Below, one piece after another: positions 25,685 through 35,396 of a stretch of DNA of 64,000 bases. This DNA comes from Clostridia bacterium. GTDB lineage: Bacteria; Bacillota; Clostridia; Oscillospirales; Acutalibacteraceae. Every line of letters starts with the position of its first letter. The stretch's first letter is position 1. The translations under genes and the position numbers were made by a program. The notes under the pieces are model-generated. The model searched no databases, was not told where the DNA came from, and was given only the letters and a program-made list of their open reading frames with translations. Location of the stretch: positions 1-64,000 of the forward strand of contig JAFQIG010000018.1 of assembly GCA_017397655.1 (NCBI GenBank). The letters run 5' to 3'.

Positions 25685-25842
25685 CAGTATTTGTGCAAAA
25701 TTAACGAAATTAACAAATTTTTTTATATTCTCAACTGTCATCAGAATACAAAAAAACAGTTGAATTTTTATTTATTATGCATTACAATATAATAGAATTA
25801 AAATAATTAGGATTAAAGCATTCTGCCGAAAGGGTTGGTTAT

Positions 25843-28800
25843 ATGAAAAAAAACGTAACAACAAAATTGCTGTGTGCGATACTGTCACTTATGATGGTGG
25901 CGGCATTCATTCCGTCCGTGTGTATGTCTGCTGCTGCGGCCGTATGGGGCGGCGGTACAACTGCACCATCGCTCGGCTCTGACGGATATTATATCATCAA
26001 CAGCGGCGAAAAGCTTGCGTGGTTCTCCGCACAGGTAAACAACGGTAACATAACAATCAACGCAAAACAGACCGCCGATATCGATATGGGCGGCAAAAAT
26101 TTCACACCTATCGGCACTGCCGATAACCCTTTCAAGGGCATTTACGACGGTCAAGGTCATACAATCAGCAACCTTACCGTTAACACTACGGGCGAAGGCG
26201 CAGGCCTTTTCGGTTATATCGGCTGCATCGTTACCGTTGAGACCGAAATTGATGAATTCGGCGACACCGTCACAACCAACATTTACACACCCTCTGAGCT
26301 TAACGAAATTATCCTTGTCAATGCAAACATTTCCGGCGGCAAAAACACCGGCGCTCTTGTCGGCTACTCAGACGGCGGATACATATACGGATGTCAGTTG
26401 TCCTCCGGCACGGTAAACGGCTCCTCCAGTAATGTCGGCGGCATCGTCGGTTACAACAGAAGAGGTAACATTGTTAACTGTCTTAACAACGGAACGGTTA
26501 CCTCTGCCACTCTTCGTGTAGGCGGTATTGCAGGTTATAACTACAGTAACTCTTACATTCTCGGATGCTGTAACACAGGTATAGTAAACGGTGCATCATA
26601 TGTAGGCGGCATCGTAGGAACCAACTCCGGAAGTACCGTCAGCCACTCTTACGGCAAGGGAACGGTTAATGCTACAAGCAACACCTGCGGCGGACTTGTC
26701 GGATACGTCGCATACGGCGAGATTGCACGCTCCTATTCGCTCAGCACGGTCAACTGTCCCGGTGCGTACACAGGTATCGTTTTCGGCAATGTCGTTTACG
26801 GCTCCGATATCGTCAAGTGTTATTTTGACAGAGATAAATCCTCTCTCTCCGACAACTATGCTACTCCCGCAGAGCATTCCCTTATGATGAACAAGCGCTT
26901 CATTGACACTCTTAATGTTAATTACAACATCTTTGTAAAGGACTACTTCAAATCAAACGGCGGATATCCCCTTCTGCGTTGGCAGCTTGTCGCATGGAAC
27001 GGCGGTTTGACAAAGCCTGCTGTCAGCGGAGGTGTATACCAGATTTCAACAGGCAGCGAGCTTGCCTGGTTCTCCGCACTTATCAACGGTACTCTCGCAG
27101 ACACAGCCCAGAACACCTCTGCAAACGCCGTCCTTACCAACGACATCCTTTTCAATCCCGAGTTGTTTGACGAAACATCAAACATATGGACACCTATGGG
27201 AACCGAAACCGAACCCTATAACGGCACCTTTGACGGCAAATCTCACAGAATCAGCGGCATCTATACTCTTGATAACGAAGCGATAAATGTCGGTCTTTTC
27301 GGATATATCGGCACATCGGGTGTCATCAAAAATCTCTTTATCGAAACATCAAAAATCAACGGCTACCGCTATGTCGGTGCTGTTGCGGGATATAACAGCG
27401 GCACTATTACCAATTGCTTTAACTATGCCGATATCAATGCCACATATTACGTTGGCGGCATTGCCGGTCATAACAGCGGCACTATCGAAAAGTGCGGCAA
27501 TATCGGCTATGTCTACGGCAGTAACTATTCCGGCGGCATAACAGGCTATAACAGCGGCACCGTTTCCCAATGCTTTAACAACGGTCCCGTCGGCGGCGTT
27601 CAGCGTACAGGCGGTATCGCCGGTTCAAACTATCTTAACGTCCTTAACTGTTACAACACAGGATCTGTTGACAGCGGCGCTAATGTCGGTGGTATTATCG
27701 GATATCAGGGAACGGGAACTGTTTCCACCTGCTATAACACAGGTCACATCACAGCTGTCAACTCTTATCTCGGTGCAATTATCGGAAACCACGCAAACGG
27801 TACAATCACATACTGTCACTACGCATCCGATACATCCGAAGCCCCTGATCCCACTTCAACAGGCAGACCTATTTTAGAGCTTGCCGAACCTACGGTTCTC
27901 GGCGCTTTCTCCGGATTTAATGACACTTACTGGATTGACAGAGCTCCCGATCAGTACTTCAACTATCTTCCCGAGCTTAAAGTTTTCTACAACTCCGCAA
28001 ACGAGCTTCTTCAGACAACATCAAAAGAAAGTGCATCCGTACTCAAGAGCAGTTATGTCGTTAAGGCAGAGGTTGACGGCGAAATGGATACATATTATCC
28101 GAGCCTCAATCACGGTTCCGCACATATAGGCGAAGGCGAAGGCACTCTTGTCATTATTGCTCCCAACGAGATTACCTCTACCGTCGTTATTGAAGGAACA
28201 ATCACCATTACAGATGACGGAAATGCAAGGACAATTGCACGTTCCTCCGGTGCTATCCGTAACAATCTTTTCTCTGTTGACGGAACCCTTCTTTTCAAAT
28301 CGACTTCAGGAAGCGATGCTTCTCCCACTCTCACAATCGACGGTTGCAGTGAAAACGGTTATGTCGGTGCTTCTGCCGTATTCGTCGAATCAAGCGGTAC
28401 TTTTGCTATGTATCCCGGAACATTGATCAAATCAAATCTTACCGAGGAAAACGGCGGCGGTATTTATGTTGACGGCGGCACACTCGGACTTTACGGCGGT
28501 GTAGTTTCCGGCAATACAGCTGTCAACGGCGGCGGCATCTACAATTACGCAGGTATCGTCTATGCCGAGGCAGGCTCCGTCTGCAATAACGAAGCTTCAA
28601 ACAACGGCGGCGGCATTTACTTTGAAGGCAAATATGCCGAAGTTGAAATCAAAGGCACAACGGAAATCAAGGGTAACAAGGCTGTTAACGGCGGCGGTAT
28701 CTATAATCCGCAGAGTACTCTCAATATCGAAGCGCTCAGCATAACCGATAACATCGCAACAGGCAACGGCGGCGGCATCTGGAATACAGGTACACTCAAT

Positions 28801-30864
28801 ATCACCGGCTGCACTCTTTCCGGTAACACGGCAAGCGTCAACGGTGACGGCGTATACGAAAACGGTACCTTTAACCTTTCCGGCACCCCCTTCTTTGATC
28901 AGAATAACGATATCTATCTTGCAAGCGGCAAGGCAGTTATCAATACACAGGAAATCACTACATCAGGTATCGTTGCATATCTGTCCGTCAGCGATTACGC
29001 AAAGGGAACAAGAGTCCTGAGCGGTGAGTTCTGCGCATCCAACTATGCAAAGTTTGTTCTTAACGTTCCCGCAGGAAAGGAACAGCTCTTCATCAACTCC
29101 ACAGGATATCTTGTTGACAGAGAGATCTCGAACATCGCAAAGGTCAGCGAGTTCGGCGCATACGATATCTATTACACTTCGCTTAAAGAGGCCATTGATG
29201 CCATCGGCGAGGGAACGGGACTTATCACTATGCTCGGTGATGACATCGTTTCCGAGCCCATTACCGTAAAAGGCGATATCACCATTGTCGGCGACAAATC
29301 GGTCGAAGGCGGAGTCAGAGTCACAAGATACTACACCTGCGAAGACTCTATGTTCATCGTTGAAAACGGAGCCTCTCTCGACTTCGGAGTAACAGGTACG
29401 GAAAGCAATACCGTTCTTTACATTGATGGCGGAAGCGGTCTTTACGGAACATATGGCGGACCCATCGTAACCAATAACGGAACATTCAACATCAACGACG
29501 GTGTAACCGTCACAAACGCAAAAATTACAGATAACGGTGCTGTTGTGCTTAACAGCGGTACCGTCAATGTCAAGGGTGGCACAATAACGGGTTGCTCTGC
29601 GGCAAACGGCGGCTTTGCATATTCCTCAGGCGGTACGATAACGCTTCTCGGCGGCACAATAACTGACTGTCAGGCAACCAACGGCGGTGCTGTCTGTCTC
29701 GGCGGTGCTTCTGTCCTTACTGCAAAAAGCGGAACAATCAGCGGTTGTTCAGCAGACAGCGGCGGTGCTGTCTTTGCAGGAAAAGGCAGCACATTCTCTC
29801 TCCAGGGAACAACCGTAACAGGCAATGAAGCTGTCAACGGCGGCGGCATCTATGTCAACAATGCAACCGTCACCGTTCCCGGCGGAAAAATGACAGTAGT
29901 TACTCAGGATGAAAACGGAGACAGCGTTTATACGGAAATCGATGTTTCGGCAACTCTTTCCGACAATACGGCAAAAGCCTCCGGCGGCGGTATCTATATT
30001 CTTTCGGGAACAGCTTCACTTTCTGTCGGCGAAATCAGCGGCAACAAAGCCGCACGCGGCGGCGGCATCTACATTTGTGAATCCGGCGAATTCTCCATTC
30101 ACTCGGGCACCTTCAGCGGAAATACCGCAACCGTCAACGGTAACGGCATCTATTCAAACGGTATCGTTTCGGTCTATGCCGATGCCACACTTGCTCCGAC
30201 TGATGACATCTATCTTCTCAATGAAAGAACGGTTGACATCAAAGAAAGCTTTACCGACAGTGACGATACAATCCTTACAGTCACTCCGGAGGATTACGAG
30301 ATTGGTATAGTTGTCCTGACAGGTACCGACATCAACCTCATCAACCACCGTATCGCTGTTTCCAACAGTGTTTACTTCGTCAACAAGTCCGGCATTCTCG
30401 AAACAAACGAAATCACGGTTGAAGACACCTCATATATGTCCGTTGATTATAACAAAGGACTTATCTGGGGAATCGATCTTTCCGCAAACACCGTCGGCGA
30501 GGCAGCCACGCAGATCGAAAACGACATAACCTCCCTTGTTTTCGTTTCTTCTGACGGTACCGAACTGACAACCGATTCTCCGCTTCATACGGGCTGCAAA
30601 GTTCATCTTTACAAATACGGCGAGATAATCGACACAAAGACATACGTTCTGTTCGGTGACGTTGACCGTGACGGTCACTTTGACGGTACGGATGCAGTAA
30701 TAATTAAATGTATAGCAGCAGGTATGCTCGATGAAGATGCTGTCGGCTCCGATGCGTATCTTGCGGCAGATGCAGATCTCAGCGGCAGTATAGATTCCCT
30801 TGATGCCGATCTTCTTCGCTCCTGCGGAATGCTTGACGGCATTGTAGCTCAATCAAAAGAATAA
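25843..30864 (+). CDS. giant dockerin-bearing beta-helix surface protein
   Basis: A 1673-residue secreted protein. A signal peptide (about residues 1-32) is followed by two GLUG-repeat regions (about 35-355 and 390-690) with many GGIVGYN/GGIAGYN motifs. Two right-handed beta-helix regions follow (about 800-1050 and 1150-1440), rich in NGGGIY and GGTIT motifs like chlamydial Pmp-type repeats. The C-terminus is a type I dockerin: GDVDRDGHFDGTDAV and AADADLSGSIDSLDADLL are its two calcium-binding repeats. It should be exported and docked to a cohesin on a scaffold or cell wall. No catalytic motif is visible; adhesion or glycan binding is likely. GAAAGGG precedes the ATG. Confidence 0.85.
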   Translation: MKKNVTTKLLCAILSLMMVAAFIPSVCMSAAAAVWGGGTTAPSLGSDGYYIINSGEKLAWFSAQVNNGNITINAKQTADIDMGGKNFTPIGTADNPFKGIYDGQGHTISNLTVNTTGEGAGLFGYIGCIVTVETEIDEFGDTVTTNIYTPSELNEIILVNANISGGKNTGALVGYSDGGYIYGCQLSSGTVNGSSSNVGGIVGYNRRGNIVNCLNNGTVTSATLRVGGIAGYNYSNSYILGCCNTGIVNGASYVGGIVGTNSGSTVSHSYGKGTVNATSNTCGGLVGYVAYGEIARSYSLSTVNCPGAYTGIVFGNVVYGSDIVKCYFDRDKSSLSDNYATPAEHSLMMNKRFIDTLNVNYNIFVKDYFKSNGGYPLLRWQLVAWNGGLTKPAVSGGVYQISTGSELAWFSALINGTLADTAQNTSANAVLTNDILFNPELFDETSNIWTPMGTETEPYNGTFDGKSHRISGIYTLDNEAINVGLFGYIGTSGVIKNLFIETSKINGYRYVGAVAGYNSGTITNCFNYADINATYYVGGIAGHNSGTIEKCGNIGYVYGSNYSGGITGYNSGTVSQCFNNGPVGGVQRTGGIAGSNYLNVLNCYNTGSVDSGANVGGIIGYQGTGTVSTCYNTGHITAVNSYLGAIIGNHANGTITYCHYASDTSEAPDPTSTGRPILELAEPTVLGAFSGFNDTYWIDRAPDQYFNYLPELKVFYNSANELLQTTSKESASVLKSSYVVKAEVDGEMDTYYPSLNHGSAHIGEGEGTLVIIAPNEITSTVVIEGTITITDDGNARTIARSSGAIRNNLFSVDGTLLFKSTSGSDASPTLTIDGCSENGYVGASAVFVESSGTFAMYPGTLIKSNLTEENGGGIYVDGGTLGLYGGVVSGNTAVNGGGIYNYAGIVYAEAGSVCNNEASNNGGGIYFEGKYAEVEIKGTTEIKGNKAVNGGGIYNPQSTLNIEALSITDNIATGNGGGIWNTGTLNITGCTLSGNTASVNGDGVYENGTFNLSGTPFFDQNNDIYLASGKAVINTQEITTSGIVAYLSVSDYAKGTRVLSGEFCASNYAKFVLNVPAGKEQLFINSTGYLVDREISNIAKVSEFGAYDIYYTSLKEAIDAIGEGTGLITMLGDDIVSEPITVKGDITIVGDKSVEGGVRVTRYYTCEDSMFIVENGASLDFGVTGTESNTVLYIDGGSGLYGTYGGPIVTNNGTFNINDGVTVTNAKITDNGAVVLNSGTVNVKGGTITGCSAANGGFAYSSGGTITLLGGTITDCQATNGGAVCLGGASVLTAKSGTISGCSADSGGAVFAGKGSTFSLQGTTVTGNEAVNGGGIYVNNATVTVPGGKMTVVTQDENGDSVYTEIDVSATLSDNTAKASGGGIYILSGTASLSVGEISGNKAARGGGIYICESGEFSIHSGTFSGNTATVNGNGIYSNGIVSVYADATLAPTDDIYLLNERTVDIKESFTDSDDTILTVTPEDYEIGIVVLTGTDINLINHRIAVSNSVYFVNKSGILETNEITVEDTSYMSVDYNKGLIWGIDLSANTVGEAATQIENDITSLVFVSSDGTELTTDSPLHTGCKVHLYKYGEIIDTKTYVLFGDVDRDGHFDGTDAVIIKCIAAGMLDEDAVGSDAYLAADADLSGSIDSLDADLLRSCGMLDGIVAQSKE

Positions 30865-30876
30865 GAGGTTTTTGCT

Positions 30877-31557
30877 TTGGATTCCTTTAAATATCAGCTT
30901 CATCTTCACACATCTCCCTGCAGTCATTGCGGCAAAATCCTGCCCGACGATCTTGCAGAAAATCTTCACAAGGGCGGTTATGCCGGCGCGGTTATAACGA
31001 ATCACTTCTTTAACGGCAACACCGGCATTGATCAGGATTTACCGTGGTCAGAGTTTGTCAGAGCATACGAGGATGATTGGCTCACCTGTAAAAAAAGTGC
31101 GGAAAAATACGATCTTGATATACTTTTCGGTATCGAGGAGCATATCGGCGGAGGGCTTGAAATGCTGTTTTACGGCATCACTCCCGAAATGCTCTACTCT
31201 CATCCCGAGCTTTCCGAAATGGGATATAAGCATTGGTGCGACATAATGCATTCGTACGGTGTCCTGTGTATTCAGGCGCACCCTTTCCGTGAAAAACGGA
31301 ATATCGAAAAGCCCGGTGTGCTTCCCCTTCAGTATATCGACGGTATCGAGGTTTTCAACAGCGCTAATGACGAGGGAATCAACGAAAAGACGGAAGCCTT
31401 TGCCAAAGAGCATCCCGAGCTTATACTGACATCGGGAGCCGATGCTCATTGGGCACACAATGTATGTTTAGGCGGTATCGAATCACCTCACCGCATCCGC
31501 AACGAGCGTGAGCTTTGCGAAACACTCCGCCGCCGTGAGCATACAGTAATAAAATAA
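30877..31557 (+). CDS. PHP-domain metal-dependent phosphoesterase
   Basis: A 226-residue PHP-superfamily protein. YQLHLHTSPC carries the HxH motif, VITNHFF the second block, IQAHPFRE the third and SGADAHWAHN the fourth. It resembles the protein at 368 in length and motif order (QAHPFR and EAFN/EVFN shared), so the two are paralogues. TTG start with AGAGG seven bases upstream. It begins 12 bases after the dockerin protein gene and ends at a terminator, so it shares that transcript. The substrate is unknown. Confidence 0.85.
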   Translation: MDSFKYQLHLHTSPCSHCGKILPDDLAENLHKGGYAGAVITNHFFNGNTGIDQDLPWSEFVRAYEDDWLTCKKSAEKYDLDILFGIEEHIGGGLEMLFYGITPEMLYSHPELSEMGYKHWCDIMHSYGVLCIQAHPFREKRNIEKPGVLPLQYIDGIEVFNSANDEGINEKTEAFAKEHPELILTSGADAHWAHNVCLGGIESPHRIRNERELCETLRRREHTVIK

Positions 31558-31563
31558 CAACAC

Positions 31564-31604
31564 AACCGCCAAAAGGTTAAATCCCTTTGGCGGTTAAGTT
31601 TATT
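31564..31604 (+). terminator. terminator after PHP gene
   Basis: aaccgccaaa (31564-31573) pairs with tttggcggtt (31586-31595), with extra pairing inside, then a T-rich stretch. Confidence 0.8.
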
Positions 31605-31625
31605 TTGTCCGCATTCATTTTTATA

Positions 31626-31654
31626 TTGCAAAGATACCGTTATACTGTTATAAT
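31626..31654 (+). promoter_or_regulatory. promoter of the LMW-phosphatase operon
   Basis: TTGCAA (31626-31631), 17 bases, TATAAT (31649-31654). Confidence 0.75.
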
Positions 31655-31674
31655 ATATTATTGAGGTGAAGTAT

Positions 31675-32112
31675 GTGAAAGTGGTTTTTGTCTGTACGGG
31701 AAACACGTGCAGAAGTCCGATGGCAGAGGGGATATTCAAAGTCCTTTTAAAAGAACACGGCATTTCCGATATAAACTGTGAAAGCTGCGGTCTTGCCGCT
31801 TGTCCGGGCGAGCCTGCCTCCGAATATGCCGTTGAGGCTGCCGCCGTCTTTGATGCAGATATCTCTTCTCACCGTTCACGTGCACTTTCACGTTATCTTA
31901 TTGACGAAACAGATCTTTTTGTCTGTATGACAAGCTCACATTTGAGCGCACTTTCTCCTTTTGTTCCGTCGGACAAGCTGATGCTTTTGTCCGATAAGGG
32001 CATATCCGATCCGTATATGGGTTCACGTGAGGATTATGCTCTTTGCGCCGAACAAATATATAATTCACTGAAAAATCTTATCAAAACCGTAGGAGCTGAC
32101 AAGAATGAATAA
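31675..32112 (+). CDS. low-molecular-weight protein-tyrosine phosphatase
   Basis: A 145-residue phosphatase of the LMW-PTP/arginine-phosphatase group. VFVCTGNTCRSPMAE is the N-terminal CX5R phosphate loop, and SDPYMGS supplies the general acid aspartate. The threonine in CTGNTCRS is the residue seen in protein-arginine phosphatases (YwlE type), so arginine dephosphorylation is a real option. The GTG at 31675 is preferred because GAGGTGA lies six bases upstream; an earlier in-frame GTG lies inside that site. The 3' end overlaps the GH127 start by eight bases. Confidence 0.88.
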   Translation: MKVVFVCTGNTCRSPMAEGIFKVLLKEHGISDINCESCGLAACPGEPASEYAVEAAAVFDADISSHRSRALSRYLIDETDLFVCMTSSHLSALSPFVPSDKLMLLSDKGISDPYMGSREDYALCAEQIYNSLKNLIKTVGADKNE

Positions 32113-33937
32113 ATCTGAACGCATCGGCTTTTCCGATATAAACATAACAGGCGGTTTCTGGTATAACCGACAAAAAATCAACCGTGAGATTACACTTGAC
32201 AGCGTTCGTCATCAGTTTGAAAAAACAGGTCGTTTCCACGCATTCGACTATGCCTGGAAAGAGGGCGAACCCAACAAGCCTCATATTTTCTGGGATTCCG
32301 ACATTGCAAAATGGCTCGAATCTGCGGCATTCATCCTTCATAAAAATCCCGATGAAAAGCTTATGTCTTATGTCGAGTCGGTCATTGACTGTCTTGAAAG
32401 AAATATTGGCGATGACGGATATTTCAACTCATATTTTGATGTTGTCGAACCGGGTGCCCGATGGACACGCAGAAACGATCACGAGCTTTACTGTGCAGGT
32501 CATCTTATCGAAGCAGCCGTTGCGTACTATTATGCAACAGGCAAGGATCGCTTTTTAAAGCTGATGTGCCGTTATGCCGATTACATCGAAAAGGTTTTCA
32601 AAATCGAAAAATCGGCTGCCTTTGCAACTCCCGGTCACGAAGAGCTTGAACTGGCACTTGTCAAGCTTTATCTTTGTACAAAGAATGAACGTTATCTGAC
32701 TCTTTCCGAATTCTTTATTGATAACCGCGGTCTCGGAACACCCAAGGATTATTTTTCATATCAGGCAAGAATTTACGCTCAGGATCACCTTCCCGTACGT
32801 GAGCAGACTACCGCCGAGGGTCATTGTGTCCGTGCGTGCTATCTTTACAGCGCAATGGCAGATATCGCAAAGCTCTGCGATGATGAAGCTCTGTTCAACG
32901 CCTGCGATACAATTTTTGACAATATCAGCAGAAAACGTATGTACATAACAGGCGGTATCGGATCCACTCACAACGGTGAGCGCTTTACGGGTGACTTTGA
33001 TCTTCCCAATGCTACGGCATATGCCGAAACGTGTGCGGCGATTTCGCTTGCGATGTTCTGCGGAAGAATGAGTCTTTGCAATCCCGATTCAAAGTATGCC
33101 GACATTGCCGAAACTGCACTTTATAACGGAACAATTTCAGGAATATCTCTTGACGGAAAACGCTTTTTCTATGAAAATCCGTTAGAGATCAATCTTTCGG
33201 AACGTCGTGCCACGGCAACTGTCAGTAAACACGTTCCCATCTCTCAGCGAGTTGAGGTTTTCGGCTGTTCCTGCTGTCCTCCCAACGTCACACGTTTTAT
33301 CGCTTCGATTGCAGACTATATTTATTCCCTTAACGATGACACGCTTTTTGTTCATCAGTATATGCAAAGCGAAGCTGCTTTCGGCGATGCAAAGCTCACC
33401 ATGGAAACCGACTATCCCTTTGACGGCAGAATAAATCTTCATATCGAAGGAATGGCAGGCAAAACCGTCGCTGTCAGAATCCCCTCGTGGTGTACCGATT
33501 TCAGCATATCCGAAGAATACGAAATAAGAAAAGGCTATGCGTTTGTAAAGATTACGGATGACAGCTTCACTTTAAATATCGATCTTCCGATGCAGGCAAA
33601 GTGGTACGAGGCTCTTCCGAAGGTATGGGAGGATGCAGGTAAAATCGCACTTAAAAAAGGACCGATCGTCTACTGTGCCGAGGGTGTTGACAACGAAAAT
33701 ATCTTTGCATCCTTCGTTGATATTTTTGAAAGCATCGAAGAAGGCTTTGACGATTCCATAGGTGTACCGACCCTGACGGCATCGGGATACTTAAAGTCTG
33801 CCTGCGAGTGCTGTACACCGCTTCTTTACAGACCCGTCAAGGGTGATTACCGACCGATAAAAATGAGATTTATCCCGTATTATGCCTTTGCCAACAGAGG
33901 CGAAAGCGATATGGCGGTATGGGTGCATAAATTTTAA
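32105..33937 (+). CDS. GH127 beta-L-arabinofuranosidase-like hydrolase
   Basis: A 610-residue glycoside hydrolase of family 127. The family uses a zinc-bound cysteine as nucleophile: ETC at about residues 310-312 and CSCCPPN at about 388-394 hold the expected Glu, Cys and Cys-Cys ligands. The N-terminal (alpha/alpha)6 barrel (GFWYNRQ, NDHELYCAGHLIEAAVAYY) and C-terminal beta domains are standard. There is no signal peptide, so it should act on imported arabino-oligosaccharides in the cytosol. AGGAGC lies before the ATG. It is embedded in a run with rimI and tsaD, which have no functional link to it. Confidence 0.92.
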   Translation: MNKSERIGFSDINITGGFWYNRQKINREITLDSVRHQFEKTGRFHAFDYAWKEGEPNKPHIFWDSDIAKWLESAAFILHKNPDEKLMSYVESVIDCLERNIGDDGYFNSYFDVVEPGARWTRRNDHELYCAGHLIEAAVAYYYATGKDRFLKLMCRYADYIEKVFKIEKSAAFATPGHEELELALVKLYLCTKNERYLTLSEFFIDNRGLGTPKDYFSYQARIYAQDHLPVREQTTAEGHCVRACYLYSAMADIAKLCDDEALFNACDTIFDNISRKRMYITGGIGSTHNGERFTGDFDLPNATAYAETCAAISLAMFCGRMSLCNPDSKYADIAETALYNGTISGISLDGKRFFYENPLEINLSERRATATVSKHVPISQRVEVFGCSCCPPNVTRFIASIADYIYSLNDDTLFVHQYMQSEAAFGDAKLTMETDYPFDGRINLHIEGMAGKTVAVRIPSWCTDFSISEEYEIRKGYAFVKITDDSFTLNIDLPMQAKWYEALPKVWEDAGKIALKKGPIVYCAEGVDNENIFASFVDIFESIEEGFDDSIGVPTLTASGYLKSACECCTPLLYRPVKGDYRPIKMRFIPYYAFANRGESDMAVWVHKF

Positions 33938-34392
33938 TGGATATTAAAGTAATTGATATGACGGCAGAGCATACGGATGCTCTGTACCTTCTTGAAACAA
34001 TATGCTTTTCCCACCCCTGGACAAGACAGGATTTTATGGAAGAGCTTGACAACGAAAACGCACATTTTCTGACGGCAATCTGCCCTGACGGTATTTGCGG
34101 ATACATCGGAGTTCAGGAAATCTGCGGTGAAGGCTACATCACAAACGTTGCCGTTTTTCCCGAATTCAGACGGTGCGGTGTTGCCGCCAAGCTTATAAGC
34201 AAGGCTCTCGACAACGCAAAGCAAAGAGACTGCGAATTCCTGTCGCTTGAAGTCCGCAAAAGCAATATTCCCGCAATAAATCTGTATAAAAAGCTCGGCT
34301 TTACCGTCAACGGTGAGCGAAAGAATTTTTACAGAGATCCCGATGAAAATGCAATTCTTATGATAAATAATTTAAGGACTGAAAATGTATGA
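33937..34392 (+). CDS. rimI: ribosomal-protein-alanine N-acetyltransferase RimI
   Basis: A 151-residue GNAT acetyltransferase that acetylates the N-terminal alanine of S18. PWTRQDFMEELDNENAHFL, EGYITNVAVFPEFRRCGVA (acetyl-CoA loop, R/Q-x-x-G-x-A type) and VRKSNIPAINLYKKLGF are RimI features. It starts one base inside the GH127 stop codon, without a clear ribosome binding site, and overlaps tsaD by four bases; the rimI-tsaD pairing is common in Firmicutes. Confidence 0.93.
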   Translation: MDIKVIDMTAEHTDALYLLETICFSHPWTRQDFMEELDNENAHFLTAICPDGICGYIGVQEICGEGYITNVAVFPEFRRCGVAAKLISKALDNAKQRDCEFLSLEVRKSNIPAINLYKKLGFTVNGERKNFYRDPDENAILMINNLRTENV

Positions 34393-35396
34393 AAATCCTT
34401 GCAATAGAAAGCTCCTGTGACGAGACTGCCGCAGCAGTCGTTGAGGACGGCAGACACGTTTTATCTTCCGTTATCTCTTCACAGGTAGCCGAACATATTC
34501 TTTACGGCGGAGTCGTTCCCGAAATAGCATCACGACGTCACGTCGAAGCAATCACGCCCGTCGTACGTGAGGCAGTCAGCAGCTGCGGTCTGACATACGA
34601 CGATATCGATGCTGTTGCCGTAACTCACGCTCCGGGACTTATCGGTGCGCTTCTTGTCGGTGTGAACTTTGCAAAAGGACTCTCTTTGTCTCTTGACAAA
34701 CCGCTTATCCCCGTGCATCATCTTCGTTCACACATTGCTTCAAACTATATTACTCACAAAGAGCTTGAACCTCCTTTTCTTGCACTTGTCGTATCGGGCG
34801 GTCACAGCCATATAGTAGAGGTTCGTGATTATACCGATTTTTCTGTAATCGGCAGAACTCGTGACGATGCCGCAGGCGAATGTATGGATAAGGCTGCCCG
34901 TGCGTTGGGACTTCCCTACCCCGGCGGACTCAATCTTGACAAAATCTCTGCAGACGGTAACAGCGATGCGTATAAATTCCCCCGACCTACGGTTTCGGGA
35001 AGCGAATACGATTTCAGCTTTTCGGGACTCAAGACAGCTGCAGTAAATCTTATTCACAACGCATCACAGAAGGGCGAAGAAATCAGCATAAAGGACTTCG
35101 GTGCATCGTATATCAAGGCGGTTGTCAGAAGTCTTGTCGAAAACACCGAAAAAGCCGCAAAGGCTCTCGGCTATAAAAAAATCGTCATCGCAGGCGGTGT
35201 ATCGGCAAACTCGGTACTTCGTCGGGAGATGACAAAGCTTTGCGAAAAGAACGGCTTTGAGCTGTATCTGCCCGACAAATCACTTTGCGGCGACAATGCG
35301 GCAATGGTCGGCTCGCAAGGATATTACGAATATTTAAGCGGAAAGCGTGCGGATATGACGCTTAACGCCAAAGCTACGATGGGAATTGATGAATGA
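34389..35396 (+). CDS. tsaD: tRNA threonylcarbamoyladenosine transferase TsaD
   Basis: A 335-residue ASKHA-fold protein that, with TsaB and TsaE, adds threonylcarbamoyl to A37 of ANN-reading tRNAs. AIESSCDETAAAVVEDG is the N-terminal motif, VPEIASRRH follows, HLRSHI replaces the usual HMEGH-type metal motif but keeps the two histidines, and GGVSANSVLR and GDNAAM complete the ATP site. Start overlaps rimI; its stop overlaps the next gene. Confidence 0.97.
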   Translation: MKILAIESSCDETAAAVVEDGRHVLSSVISSQVAEHILYGGVVPEIASRRHVEAITPVVREAVSSCGLTYDDIDAVAVTHAPGLIGALLVGVNFAKGLSLSLDKPLIPVHHLRSHIASNYITHKELEPPFLALVVSGGHSHIVEVRDYTDFSVIGRTRDDAAGECMDKAARALGLPYPGGLNLDKISADGNSDAYKFPRPTVSGSEYDFSFSGLKTAAVNLIHNASQKGEEISIKDFGASYIKAVVRSLVENTEKAAKALGYKKIVIAGGVSANSVLRREMTKLCEKNGFELYLPDKSLCGDNAAMVGSQGYYEYLSGKRADMTLNAKATMGIDE

